Origin: Gellertiella hungarica
GTDB lineage: Bacteria > Pseudomonadota > Alphaproteobacteria > Rhizobiales > Rhizobiaceae
Length of the DNA stretch: 64,000 nt
Direction: 5' to 3'
Assembly: GCF_014197145.1 (NCBI RefSeq)
Contig: NZ_JACIEZ010000006.1
Location: 62,001 to 126,000 of the forward strand
The notes beneath the pieces were generated by a model. The model made no database searches, was not told where the DNA came from, and saw only the letters and a list, made by a program, of their open reading frames with translations. This document shows positions 48,767 through 58,888 of this stretch, piece by piece. How positions within the stretch are numbered: position 1 is the stretch's first letter; every line of letters begins with the position of its first letter. A program made the translations under genes and the position numbers.

Positions 48767-49030
48767 ATGGTTGCCGACATACTTGGCAGTTTATCTTTTG
48801 AACAAGCCGACGACCATGTTTTTGCAGACATTCATGACCAGTCCGTCTTTTCCAGCGACGATTTCGAGGCGGAACATCCGTCCGAAGAAGCCCAGCCCGT
48901 CTTCGTGCGCGGCAGCGTGCTCGATGCCTTCGCGGCCCATGACCGGGTGGAGCGGGCGGTGATCTCGAGCCACATCGCCGCAATCGATTCCGACGACAAC
49001 GGCATCTACCGCCTGTTCAGGACCCGGTAA
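48767..49030 (+). CDS. Small acidic protein of unknown function
   Basis: An 87-aa protein with no recognised family. It is acidic (many Asp and Glu) with a hydrophobic core region VERAVISSHIAAIDSDDNGI and no signal peptide. A GGGGG ribosome-like site lies five bases before the ATG at 48767, and an in-frame TTG at 48734 would add 11 residues. It ends five bases before the stop of the convergent NadV gene, a tight gene-to-gene fit that favours a real gene. Function unknown. Confidence 0.55.
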   Translation: MVADILGSLSFEQADDHVFADIHDQSVFSSDDFEAEHPSEEAQPVFVRGSVLDAFAAHDRVERAVISSHIAAIDSDDNGIYRLFRTR

Positions 49031-49035
49031 GGCGC

Positions 49036-50439
49036 TCAGCGCGGGGGGCCGGACATGGCTCTCGCCCGCGCCCGGATCTCGTCGAAACTCCAGTCGACCA
49101 GAAGATTGCCGTCTTCGTAGACGGGGACGAGGTGGTTCTGCCGCCTGCCCACATCCTCGAGCCGGCAGGCTGCAAGCTCGCCGAATTCGACGACGACGGC
49201 CTGTCTTCCGCTCTTGGACGCCTTGTCGGCGATATGGGCCGGCCGCTTGACCAGGTCCACCCACCGGCCCTCCTCGGTGAGCCGCGCATTGGCCTTCATC
49301 GTGAAGCCGTAGGCATCGCGATTGACCTTCTGGATGAGGTTCGAGCCCGTGCCGAAATAGATGTTGTCGGCGGAAAAGCCCATGGCTTCCATGCGGCCGA
49401 GGACCATGCCCATGTCGGCCGTCGAGATGCCGTCGCCCTGCAGCACCCGCACGCCGTGCCGGATGAGCTTGTAGCCGCGTCCATTCAGCTCGGTGCCGAA
49501 AGCGTAGGCGAGCTGGGCCACCACCTGCACCGGCGTATCCACGGGATCGCCGCTGTCGGGACGCACCAGCACCGTCGCGCCGGAGCGGATCACGTCCTCC
49601 TTCAGCGCCTTGCCCCAGATTTCGGCAACCGCATGGGAGATGTCGTAGCTGTCGGAGACGACGGAAACGGCACCGTAGCGGGCGAAATTCTCCAGCATGG
49701 TGCGGTAGGCTTGCGTCTCCTGCCCCTGCCCCCAGGCGGTCATCGTGGCATGTTCCGAGGCGGGCAGCGAGTATCCGGCCATCGGCGCGCCGTAGTGGTT
49801 GCGCAGCGCCACCAGGGCTCCCAGCGTGTCGGTTCGCTCGAAGAAGACCAGATGCGCCGCCCCGCCGAGTGCCGCCTGTTCCCGCGAGGTGGCGCTGCGC
49901 GCGCCGAAATCGTGCAGCCGCGTCTCGATGGCGACCCTTTCCGGATCGGTGGTGCGCTCGTAATAGGGAAGGAGCTGCTCCCGGATCTTGCGTGCATTGC
50001 TGGCGACCGAGGAGGGATACCAGACCGCCCGCAGCAGCGCGGTATCCAGGTAGGCCGTGACCCAGGGGCTCTCCGGATCGGTGCTCGTCACCTGCAGCAG
50101 GGGCACGCCGCGCCGCACCACCGTTCCCTCCGGCAGCGCCTCGATGCGGACCGGCAGATAGCCGCCATGGCGCGAGACGATCCAGAGCCAGCCCTCGCGA
50201 TTGAAGGGAAGGCCGTGGAGCGTCGCGATTTCCTCGGCTTCGGCCACGTCCTGCCGGGTCACCGGGCGCTGCATCATGTCCTTGAGGAACATCTGCAGGC
50301 CGAAGAACACCACGTCCGGCCACATGGACTGGCCGCGCGCCTCCACATAGGCGGACATGCCGCGCGTGCCCGGCGGATATTGCAGGTGATGGCTGAGCTT
50401 GTAGCTGTCGGTGTTGAGAATCGGATTGTCAGGCTTCAT
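49036..50439 (-). CDS. nadV: Nicotinamide phosphoribosyltransferase (NadV/NAMPT type)
   Basis: Converts nicotinamide and PRPP to NMN, a one-step NAD salvage route. The 467-aa protein starts ILNTDSYKLSHHLQYPPGT, the NAMPT signature that binds the pyridine ring. Other family parts are ARSATSREQAALGGAAHL, VSVVSDSYDISHAVAEIW and VRPDSGDPVDTP (PRPP/phosphate site). The region LIRHGVRVLQGDGIS is followed by FGTGSNLIQKVNRDAYGFTMK. Length matches NAMPT rather than the shorter nicotinate enzyme PncB. The start at 50439 has GGAAAG upstream. Its products feed the same NMN/NAD pool as NudC. Confidence 0.9.
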   Translation of the reverse strand: MKPDNPILNTDSYKLSHHLQYPPGTRGMSAYVEARGQSMWPDVVFFGLQMFLKDMMQRPVTRQDVAEAEEIATLHGLPFNREGWLWIVSRHGGYLPVRIEALPEGTVVRRGVPLLQVTSTDPESPWVTAYLDTALLRAVWYPSSVASNARKIREQLLPYYERTTDPERVAIETRLHDFGARSATSREQAALGGAAHLVFFERTDTLGALVALRNHYGAPMAGYSLPASEHATMTAWGQGQETQAYRTMLENFARYGAVSVVSDSYDISHAVAEIWGKALKEDVIRSGATVLVRPDSGDPVDTPVQVVAQLAYAFGTELNGRGYKLIRHGVRVLQGDGISTADMGMVLGRMEAMGFSADNIYFGTGSNLIQKVNRDAYGFTMKANARLTEEGRWVDLVKRPAHIADKASKSGRQAVVVEFGELAACRLEDVGRRQNHLVPVYEDGNLLVDWSFDEIRARARAMSGPPR

Positions 50440-50624
50440 GTGGCTTTCCGTCTGGCCGGCAGCGCTGTCCGGAATGGTCGCTGATGCGGTTTTAGGCGAG
50501 CGACGGCACCGCGGCAAGCGATGCGGACGCCCGGGCGGAGCCTAAAATGGTTAGCATTCTGTTAATCTTTTTGCTCTAAATTGCGAATCGACCATGTAAT
50601 CATCCGGGCGATGATGCGCCAGGG

Positions 50625-50642
50625 AAGCTCCGTCGGGAGCTT
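50625..50642 (+). other. Short hairpin in the leader of the large acidic protein
   Basis: Perfect 7-bp stem AAGCTCC (50625-50631) / GGAGCTT (50636-50642) followed by TCTCATC. It lies about 85 bases before the next start codon, and a leader role is possible. The rest of the gap (50440-50726) shows only an AT-rich stretch around 50550-50580 that could hold the promoters of both divergent genes. Confidence 0.4.
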
Positions 50643-50726
50643 TCTCATCGGAAGGAAGAGGAACGGGGTGCACCGTTCCGTGAGAAGCCTGATCCAGCCA
50701 CCCTCATTGTCAGATCGGAGCACGCC

Positions 50727-52553
50727 ATGCTGCCTCCTGTTCGTACAATTTCCGGGTCGAGCGGGTCCTACCAGAATTCGGCCTCCGTTTCCGCAAGCGC
50801 ACATCTGACGGGAGAGCCGATCTATCCGGGGCAGGCCGCCGATGCGGACCGGGACGTCAACCCGAACCATTCCGGCAAGCTGAACGTCTTGCTGCTGAAC
50901 GGCCGCGACAGCGTGCCCGACGGCATTGCCAAGATCGCCGATGCCCTGGGCAAGGCCCTCAACCTGCCGCGCCGCGACGGCGAAACCGCCTCCGCCTATG
51001 TGGAGCGCCTGGCGCTGATCCTCACCGTCATGCCCGCCGCGATGAAGGCGGATGCGGAAAAGCAGCTCGCCCAGATCCTGCGCGGGGTACGTCTCCAGCT
51101 CGTCATCGCCGCCTTCCTCAACCCGGCCGGACCCGAGGCCGCCCGGATCGTTGCCCTGCTCGAGATGGCAGGCCGGACCGGGGGCGATCTCGCCACCCGC
51201 ACGGTGCTGACCTCCTACCGGCAGAACGGCGGCGCCGACATTCCCGTCGATCCGCAACCCGCCCAGGGGCCTCCCACGCGCGAGGGCGTCTATGCACTGC
51301 CGCAACGCCTCGACGGGCCGGGCCCCGGCGGGGCGCTTGCCGTTTCGGGCCCCGCCACGACCGGCGCCGGAGCAGCAGCCGCAGCCGCCGGCGGCGGTGC
51401 GGCCTCCGCCTCCCGGCCTGCCGCGGAGATGCCCGGCGGCACCGCACCGGCCCTGCCGGAGGGCGCTGCGCCGGAGGGTCTGCTCTTTGCCGATGACGGC
51501 GAGGATGGCATGGGCCTCCTGCCCTTCCACCAGGAAACCGACAACATCTTCAGCCGCACCTCCCAGCCGGAGGCCGCAGGGGAAGGCGCACCGGAACCGC
51601 AAGCCGAGACGACGCCCGTCCGCCGGGCGATGGCTGATCTCGATCCCGCCCGGCTCACCCGTCCCGTTCCGTCCGCGGATGGCCGCAGCGCGCCTGCCGC
51701 CGCCATGCCTGCCGTTGCAGATGCCCGTGGCCTGCAATCGGTGCTGACCGCCGCCTTCGCGGCGGGCGACAATCCCGACCCGGTGATCCAGGCCAAGGCT
51801 GCCATCGAGCTTCTCGATGGCGCGGATGCGCCGAGGCCCGCCGAGAGCGCCGCACAGGTGGCGCGGCGGGAATTTCAGAGCCGGCCCTTCGTCGATTACA
51901 GCCGCAGCGTGCCGCGCACCCTCCCCCGATCGGAGGAGTTCACCCCGATCTTCGGCCTCAAGGGCTGGACCGAAGAGGTGGCGATCGGCATGGCGACCCT
52001 GCCCGCCTCGCGCGCTGCGGAAGCCGTGCTTGCCGCCGCGCTCGTGCCGCATGCGGGGCCTGAGCCCGATCATGCCGAAGCTCCATATCACCTGCGCGGA
52101 CGCGGTGTTGCCGCAAACGATCTCGGCGAACACAAGGCCGCACTCGCGGCCGCCGAACAGCAGCTGATCCGCACCGCCGACCAGGCCGCGGGACTGATCG
52201 ACCGCCGGCTGGAGGCGCAGGTGAAGAGCGAGCTTTCGGCGACCGACCAGCTTCTCGCCACCGCGCTTCAGCTTGCCCAGGACCTGCGCCAGGCGATCCC
52301 CTACGTGTCGGTGCCCTATCCGCTCGCCGACGAGCGCGACGATGGCCCGGCGGACCGGGCCGGTTACCGCGCCTCGGGCGAGGAGGCGGAAGAGGAGGAA
52401 AGCCGCGAGGACGCCGAGGCGGAAGCCCGCCAGGACGGCGAGGACGAGGCCCCCGCCGACGAGGCCGCCGCCACGGCCGAAGCGCCGTCCGGTGACGGCG
52501 AGGCCGGCGATGCCGCCTACGACCTCTACCAGCGGATGGCCGGCTGGAGCTGA
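50727..52553 (+). CDS. Large acidic protein of unknown function
   Basis: A 608-aa protein I do not recognise. It has no signal peptide and no clear membrane segment. Residues 50-150 look folded and helical (IADALGKALNLPRRDGETASAYVERLALILTVMPAAMKADAEKQL is the start of this part, shortened here: AYVERLALILTVMPAAMK). Residues about 190-330 are low-complexity Ala/Gly/Pro. A second helical part (about 330-510) contains AAAEQQLIRTADQAAGLIDR. The tail (about 535-600) is almost all Glu, Asp and Ala. Start at 50727 behind GGAG. A strong terminator follows. A cytosolic scaffold or chaperone-like role is possible but is only a guess. Confidence 0.62.
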   Translation: MLPPVRTISGSSGSYQNSASVSASAHLTGEPIYPGQAADADRDVNPNHSGKLNVLLLNGRDSVPDGIAKIADALGKALNLPRRDGETASAYVERLALILTVMPAAMKADAEKQLAQILRGVRLQLVIAAFLNPAGPEAARIVALLEMAGRTGGDLATRTVLTSYRQNGGADIPVDPQPAQGPPTREGVYALPQRLDGPGPGGALAVSGPATTGAGAAAAAAGGGAASASRPAAEMPGGTAPALPEGAAPEGLLFADDGEDGMGLLPFHQETDNIFSRTSQPEAAGEGAPEPQAETTPVRRAMADLDPARLTRPVPSADGRSAPAAAMPAVADARGLQSVLTAAFAAGDNPDPVIQAKAAIELLDGADAPRPAESAAQVARREFQSRPFVDYSRSVPRTLPRSEEFTPIFGLKGWTEEVAIGMATLPASRAAEAVLAAALVPHAGPEPDHAEAPYHLRGRGVAANDLGEHKAALAAAEQQLIRTADQAAGLIDRRLEAQVKSELSATDQLLATALQLAQDLRQAIPYVSVPYPLADERDDGPADRAGYRASGEEAEEEESREDAEAEARQDGEDEAPADEAAATAEAPSGDGEAGDAAYDLYQRMAGWS

Positions 52554-52594
52554 GGCCCTCCGCCGTCGGCGCCCTTTTACACCGCCCAAACGCG

Positions 52595-52624
52595 AAAAAG
52601 CCCGCCGGAGACCGGCGGGCTTTT
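52595..52624. terminator. Bidirectional terminator between the acidic protein gene and rpsA
   Basis: Nine-bp perfect stem GCCCGCCGG (52600-52608) / CCGGCGGGC (52612-52620), loop AGA, flanked by AAAAA on the left and TTTT on the right, so it ends transcripts from both sides. Confidence 0.9.
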
Positions 52625-52652
52625 CCTTTTTTCTGTCGCGAACGGCGGCCGA

Positions 52653-54356
52653 TTATTCGGCGTTGCGGTTCTTCAGAGCGGCACCGAGGATGTCGCCGAG
52701 CGATGCGCCCGAGTCGGACGAACCGAACTGTGCGACGGCTTCCTTCTCTTCGGCGATTTCCAGCGCCTTGATCGAAAGCATGACCTTGCGGTCCTTCTTG
52801 GAGAAGTTGGTGACGCGGGCGTCGACAACCTGACCGACCGAGAAGCGCTCGGGGCGCTGTTCGTCGCGGTCACGGGCGAGATCGGCGCGGCGGATGAACG
52901 AGGTGATGTCCTCGTGGTTCACCAGCTTCACTTCGATGCCACCGTCGTTGACGGCGATGACTTCGCACGAGACGACGGCGTTCTTGCGCAGGTCGCCGGA
53001 AGCGGCGGCTTCGCCGACCGAGTCCTTGCCGAGCTGCTTGATGCCGAGCGAGATGCGCTCCTTGTCGACGTCCACATCGAGAACGACAGCCTTGACGACG
53101 TCGCCCTTGTTGTATTCCTCGATGACCTGCTCGCCCGGACGGTTCCAGTCGAGGTCGGACAGGTGCACCATGCCGTCGACATCGCCTTCGAGGCCGATGA
53201 ACAGACCGAATTCGGTCTTGTTCTTGACTTCGCCCTCAACTTCGGTGCCGGCCGGATGGCTGTGCGCGAAGGCCTGCCACGGGTTTTCCAGCGTCTGCTT
53301 GAGGCCGAGCGAGATACGGCGCTTGGACGGATCGACTTCGAGAACGACCACGTCGACTTCCTGGCTCGTGGACAGGATCTTGCCGGGGTGTACGTTCTTC
53401 TTGGTCCAGGACATTTCGGAGATGTGGATCAGGCCTTCGATGCCCGGCTCCAGCTCGACGAACGCACCGTAATCGGTAATGTTCGTGACGGTACCGGAGA
53501 TCTTCTTGCCTTCCGGATACTTGGCCTGGATGCCATCCCACGGATCGGACTCGAGCTGCTTCATGCCGAGCGAGATGCGGTGGGTTTCCTGGTTGATGCG
53601 GATGATCTGGACCTTGACCTGCTGGCCGATGTTCAGGATCTCCGACGGATGGTTGACGCGGCGCCATGCCATGTCGGTCACGTGCAGCAGGCCGTCGATG
53701 CCGCCGAGGTCGACGAACGCACCGTAATCGGTGATGTTCTTGACGACGCCGTCGACAACCTGGCCCTCTTCGAGGTTCTGGACGATTTCAGAACGCTGCT
53801 CGGCGCGGGACTCTTCGAGAACCGTGCGGCGCGACACGACGATGTTGCCACGGCGCTTGTCCATCTTGAGGATTTCGAAGGGCTGCGGGTTGTGCATCAG
53901 CGGGGTCACGTCGCGGATCGGGCGGATGTCCACCTGCGAACGCGGCAGGAAGGCTACGGCGCCGTCGAGATCGACGGTGAAGCCACCCTTGACCTGGTTG
54001 AAGATGACGCCTTCGACGCGCTCGCCGTTCTCGAACTTGACTTCGAGACGCTGCCAGCTTTCTTCGCGGCGTGCCTTTTCACGGGACAGGACGGCTTCGC
54101 CCAGCGCGTTCTCGATGCGCTCGACATAGACTTCGACCTCGTCGCCGACCTTCAGCGTGCCGTCCTTGGCCTTGGCGCCGAATTCCTTCAGCGCGATGCG
54201 GCCTTCGACCTTGAGGCCGACGTCGACGATGGCGACGTCCTTCTCGATGGCCGTGATGATGCCCTTGGTCACATAGCCTTCGGCCAGATCGTTCTTGGCA
54301 AAGGATTCTTCGAGAAGGGCCGCGAAATCGTCACGGCTGGGATTTGCTTGAGACAT
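52653..54356 (-). CDS. rpsA: 30S ribosomal protein S1
   Basis: RNA-binding protein that recruits mRNA to the 30S subunit; 567 aa. It contains six S1 repeats, seen as recurring segments such as GIITAIEKDVAIVDVGLKVEG, VDGVVKNITDYGAFVDLGGI and ISGTVTNITDYGAFVELEPG. Repeats 1-2 are the ribosome-binding ones, 3-6 bind RNA. The start MSQANPSRDDFAALLEES at 54356 has AGGAG before it. A 7-bp hairpin CGTTCCC/GGGAACG (54372-54391) stands directly upstream and could be part of S1 autoregulation. cmk lies just upstream, as in most bacteria. Confidence 0.98.
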   Translation of the reverse strand: MSQANPSRDDFAALLEESFAKNDLAEGYVTKGIITAIEKDVAIVDVGLKVEGRIALKEFGAKAKDGTLKVGDEVEVYVERIENALGEAVLSREKARREESWQRLEVKFENGERVEGVIFNQVKGGFTVDLDGAVAFLPRSQVDIRPIRDVTPLMHNPQPFEILKMDKRRGNIVVSRRTVLEESRAEQRSEIVQNLEEGQVVDGVVKNITDYGAFVDLGGIDGLLHVTDMAWRRVNHPSEILNIGQQVKVQIIRINQETHRISLGMKQLESDPWDGIQAKYPEGKKISGTVTNITDYGAFVELEPGIEGLIHISEMSWTKKNVHPGKILSTSQEVDVVVLEVDPSKRRISLGLKQTLENPWQAFAHSHPAGTEVEGEVKNKTEFGLFIGLEGDVDGMVHLSDLDWNRPGEQVIEEYNKGDVVKAVVLDVDVDKERISLGIKQLGKDSVGEAAASGDLRKNAVVSCEVIAVNDGGIEVKLVNHEDITSFIRRADLARDRDEQRPERFSVGQVVDARVTNFSKKDRKVMLSIKALEIAEEKEAVAQFGSSDSGASLGDILGAALKNRNAE

Positions 54357-54513
54357 GGAAACTCCTGGAACCGTTCCCTTTTCTGGGAACGCGGGCGCCG
54401 GCGGGTTGGCGTTGATCATGGCCTGAAACCGTCCGCCCTCCTTCTAGAGGGCAACCCGGCGCATGGACGGATTGTCAGGCATTGGAGCGGCCGCTTCTCG
54501 CGCCGCCCGTCAT

Positions 54514-55149
54514 TCATTTCGTCTTCAGTGCGGCGTCGATCAGCGATCGGGCTGCAAGAAATGCGGCCTCTATACTCATTTCGGACGTATCTAGCAAGTG
54601 CGCATCCTCCGCCGGCCGCAAGGGGCTTTCCGCGCGGTTCATGTCGCGCTCGTCGCGAATGCGGACCTCGGCGAAGATGCGGTCGAAATTGGCGGGCTCG
54701 CCGGAGGCGACGATCTCCTCGTAGCGCCGCCGCGCCCGCACTTCCGGGCTTGCCGTCACGTAGAGCTTCACCGGCGCATCCGGGCACACCACGGTGCCGA
54801 TATCGCGTCCGTCGAGCACGGTTCCCGGCTCCCGCGCGGCAAAGCGGCGCTGCGCCTCGACCAGCGCCGCCCGCACCCGCGGCATCACCGCGATCTTCGA
54901 GGCCGCCTCGCCGATGCCGTGGGCCGCCAGCACCGACCGGTCGAGCCCGGAAAGCTCCACCCGCTCCGCCTGCGCCGCCGCCACCGCCTCGTCATCGAGC
55001 GGCATCCCCGCATCCAGCAGGGCCTTCGCGGTCGCCCGATAGGTCAGGCCGGTGTCCAGGTGGTGAAACCCGTAATGCCCGGCAATCAGCCGCGACAGCG
55101 TCCCCTTGCCGGCAGCCGCCGGCCCGTCGATCGCAATGGTAAAGCTCAT
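54514..55149 (-). CDS. cmk: Cytidylate kinase
   Basis: Phosphorylates CMP and dCMP with ATP; cytosolic. The 211-aa protein has the P-loop [14 protein letters not shown] (residues 7-20), the CMP-binding part [11 protein letters not shown], the LID region [20 protein letters not shown] and [19 protein letters not shown]. All fit CMP kinase. Start at 55149 (MSFTIAID) with GAGGA upstream; an ATG three codons earlier would overlap that site. Transcribed ahead of rpsA, a conserved pair. aroA, which often precedes cmk, is about 1.3 kb upstream on the same strand, with a repeat cluster and a VOC gene between them. Confidence 0.97.
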   Translation of the reverse strand: MSFTIAIDGPAAAGKGTLSRLIAGHYGFHHLDTGLTYRATAKALLDAGMPLDDEAVAAAQAERVELSGLDRSVLAAHGIGEAASKIAVMPRVRAALVEAQRRFAAREPGTVLDGRDIGTVVCPDAPVKLYVTASPEVRARRRYEEIVASGEPANFDRIFAEVRIRDERDMNRAESPLRPAEDAHLLDTSEMSIEAAFLAARSLIDAALKTK

Positions 55150-55293
55150 GGCACACATCCTCTTTCCCCGCGGTCATAATATAGCTCCGCGCCCGCCGCA
55201 AACGGGTTTGTCCCGACGGGCCGGTCGAGCGTGAGGTGCTCCCCTCGTGCGGCGCGGGGTTTGCGAGGCGTCATAGCCGCCTGCCTTGGGTGG

Positions 55294-55740
55294 CGTGGAG
55301 TTTGTCGAGGTGCGCCTCCCTCTGTCGGGACGGCGTCGAGTTTGCCGCGCCGCACCCCCCTCTGTCGGCTTCGCCGACATCTCCCCCTCAAGGGGGGAGA
55401 TCGGGCTGCCTCGCATTGCGTCGAGTTTGCCGATGTGCACCCCCCTCTGTCCCTGCCGGGACATCTCCCCCTCAAGGGGGGAGATCGACATTGCGGTTTT
55501 TGGTTTCCTCAAACAATGAACGTCTCATTTGCAGAAACGTCTGCTGGGGACTGCCTGCTTAAACCCCATCCCGATCTCCCCCCTTGAGGGGGAGATGCCC
55601 GGCAGGGCAGAGGGGGGTGCGGTACGGCAAAGAAAACGCCGCGCGAGGCAGAGGGGGGTGCGGCGCCACAAACTCCACACCACGCAAGGCAGAGGGGTGC
55701 GCATCCTCAAACTCGCCATAGTGCAAAGCAGAGGGTGGTG
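55294..55740. repeat. Cluster of palindromic repeats in both orientations
   Basis: At least three units in plus orientation (starting near 55294, 55333, 55419), with a common opening like GCGTCGAGTTTGCC, then CCCCCTCTGTC, and in full units an ATCTCCCCC...GGGGGAGAT palindrome. At least four units run the other way (near 55572-55630, 55644, 55682, 55722). The two innermost copies (55441-55488 and 55572-55617) are near-perfect reverse complements of about 45 bases with an 83-base centre, so a large hairpin or cruciform is possible. The cluster fills the cmk-VOC gap, and no gene is supported there. The part 55150-55293 shows nothing else. It resembles dispersed rhizobial palindromic elements of the REP/RIME kind. 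Confidence 0.85.
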
Positions 55741-55790
55741 GCGCAGCACGTCGATGTCGGCGTCAAACCGGCCCAGCCCCCTGCCGACTG

Positions 55791-56264
55791 CTACCCGCGG
55801 CGGGCGGCGTTGATGGTGGCGATGTCGATCTTGCGCATGGTCATCATGGCCTCGAAGGCGCGGCGGGCTTCGTCGCCGCCGGCGGCGAGGGCTTCGGTGA
55901 GGGTGCGGGGCGTGATTTGCCAGGAGAGGCCCCAGCGGTCGCGGCACCAGCCGCAGGCGCTTTCCTCGCCGCCATTGCCGACGATGGCGTTCCAGTAGCG
56001 ATCGGTTTCTTCCTGGTCGTCGGTGGCGATCTGGAAGGAGAAGGCCTCGCTGTGGCGGAAGGCGGGGCCGCCGTTGAGGCCGAGGCAGGGAATGCCGGCA
56101 ACGGTGAAATTGACCGTCAGCACCGCGCCCGCCGGCGTGGAGGGATTGTCGCTCGGCGCACGGAAGACCGCATGCACCGCGCTGTCGGGAAAGACGCTGG
56201 CATAGAAATGCGCCGCTTCTTCCGCGTCGCCGTCATACCAGAGGCAGATGGTGTTCTTGTGCAT
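55791..56264 (-). CDS. VOC-fold PhnB-like protein
   Basis: A 157-aa protein of the vicinal oxygen chelate superfamily, PhnB-like group (sometimes labelled 3-demethylubiquinone methyltransferase-like, a name that is misleading). Seen are the beta-alpha-beta-beta units with ICLWYDGDAEEAAHFYASVF, the GLNGGPAFRHSEAFSFQIAT segment, and CGWCRDRWGLSWQITP. The metal site residues of true glyoxalases are not clear, so no activity is assigned. Start at 56264. It is on the same strand as aroA, 172 bases downstream of it. Confidence 0.8.
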   Translation of the reverse strand: MHKNTICLWYDGDAEEAAHFYASVFPDSAVHAVFRAPSDNPSTPAGAVLTVNFTVAGIPCLGLNGGPAFRHSEAFSFQIATDDQEETDRYWNAIVGNGGEESACGWCRDRWGLSWQITPRTLTEALAAGGDEARRAFEAMMTMRKIDIATINAARRG

Positions 56265-56436
56265 GCCCGGTCCTCCCGTCGATGGACGGGGAAGACGATC
56301 CGCCGCCGATGCGAGGCCCGAGAATAGGATCGCCCCGGCCCGGCCGCAAGCGAAGCGGACCTCCCGCGATTGCGGGAGGGGCACGGCGCCGGAAGCCGGA
56401 CCCGAGGTTTTGCCCCGGGGCCCGGGGGCCAGGCGT

Positions 56437-58098
<1,662 letters not shown>

Positions 58099-58485
58099 GT
58101 GGCAAAAGCGGAACTTGGCACAAAACGGACTTGCCCGGACACCGGCAAGAAGTTCTACGACCTCAATCGCGATCCGGTCGTTTCTCCCTATACCGGCAAA
58201 TCCTGGCCGCTCTCCTACTTCGAGGAAACCTCCGTCGCAGCCATCATGGAAAAGGCCGCCGAGGAAGAGGTGGCGGAAGTCGATACCGAAAGCACGGAAG
58301 TCGAACTGGTCTCCCTCGAGGATGCCGACGACAATGCCGGCGGCGACGACATTCCCGACATGGGCGATGACGACGTAGATCTCGGCGACGACGACGACGA
58401 CACCTTCCTCGAAGCCGACGAAGACGATGACGACGACGACATGAGCGGCCTCATCGGCGTGACCGGCGGCGACGACGAAGTCTGA
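58099..58485 (+). CDS. FYDLN acid family protein (TIGR02300-like)
   Basis: A 128-aa protein found in Alphaproteobacteria and known by its motif. The N-terminal 40 residues are GTKRTCPDTGKKFYDLNRDP then VVSPYTGKSWPLSYFE, with the CP.TG..FYDLN signature. The last ~70 residues are an Asp-rich acidic tail with a run of about 10 acidic residues. The single Cys and the Pro-Asp-Thr-Gly segment look like half of a zinc ribbon. Function unknown. The GTG at 58099 has AAGAGG eight bases upstream, better than the TTG at 58093. A strong terminator follows. Confidence 0.88.
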   Translation: MAKAELGTKRTCPDTGKKFYDLNRDPVVSPYTGKSWPLSYFEETSVAAIMEKAAEEEVAEVDTESTEVELVSLEDADDNAGGDDIPDMGDDDVDLGDDDDDTFLEADEDDDDDDMSGLIGVTGGDDEV

Positions 58486-58502
58486 TCCGCCAGCAGGATA
58501 CC

Positions 58503-58546
58503 GGTCCGGCGCCGCTTTCGAAAAAAATGCGCCGGACCATTTTTTT
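58503..58546 (+). terminator. Terminator after the FYDLN-type gene
   Basis: Perfect 10-bp stem GGTCCGGCGC (58503-58512) / GCGCCGGACC (58529-58538) with a 16-nt loop, followed by A and seven T (58540-58546). Confidence 0.92.
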
Positions 58547-58550
58547 GGGC

Positions 58551-58579
58551 TTGTCATAACAGGAAACTGGAAGTATCAA
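58551..58579 (+). promoter_or_regulatory. Promoter of tRNA-Ala
   Basis: TTGTCA at 58551-58556 and TATCAA at 58574-58579 with a 17-base spacer, right after the terminator and about 67 bases before the tRNA. Confidence 0.6.
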
Positions 58580-58646
58580 GCCGCCACCGACGGGGACGAA
58601 ACACTCTCCTCGGTTCCCGGATCGGGCAGGACCCGATACCTTCAAT

Positions 58647-58722
<76 letters not shown>

Positions 58723-58888
58723 AATCTCTCTTCTTCCTATGTTTCGTCCGCGGCGCCTCAGGCGTTAACGCTTTGTTAGGCGAATCAATATTTAATATTC
58801 CTCATACATAACGTATGCTTTCAGCGCAATCGCATTCCGTCTTGCCCTCAGCCGGCGCGGCGCTTCCCTTATTTCAGGAGATTGCACG

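Noticed and set aside
55231-55587. Short open frames within the repeat cluster
   Set aside because: They consist of the repeat units themselves and appear in several frames and on both strands.
55294-55740. CRISPR array
   Set aside because: Units are in both orientations with unequal spacing and degraded ends, and no cas genes are near.
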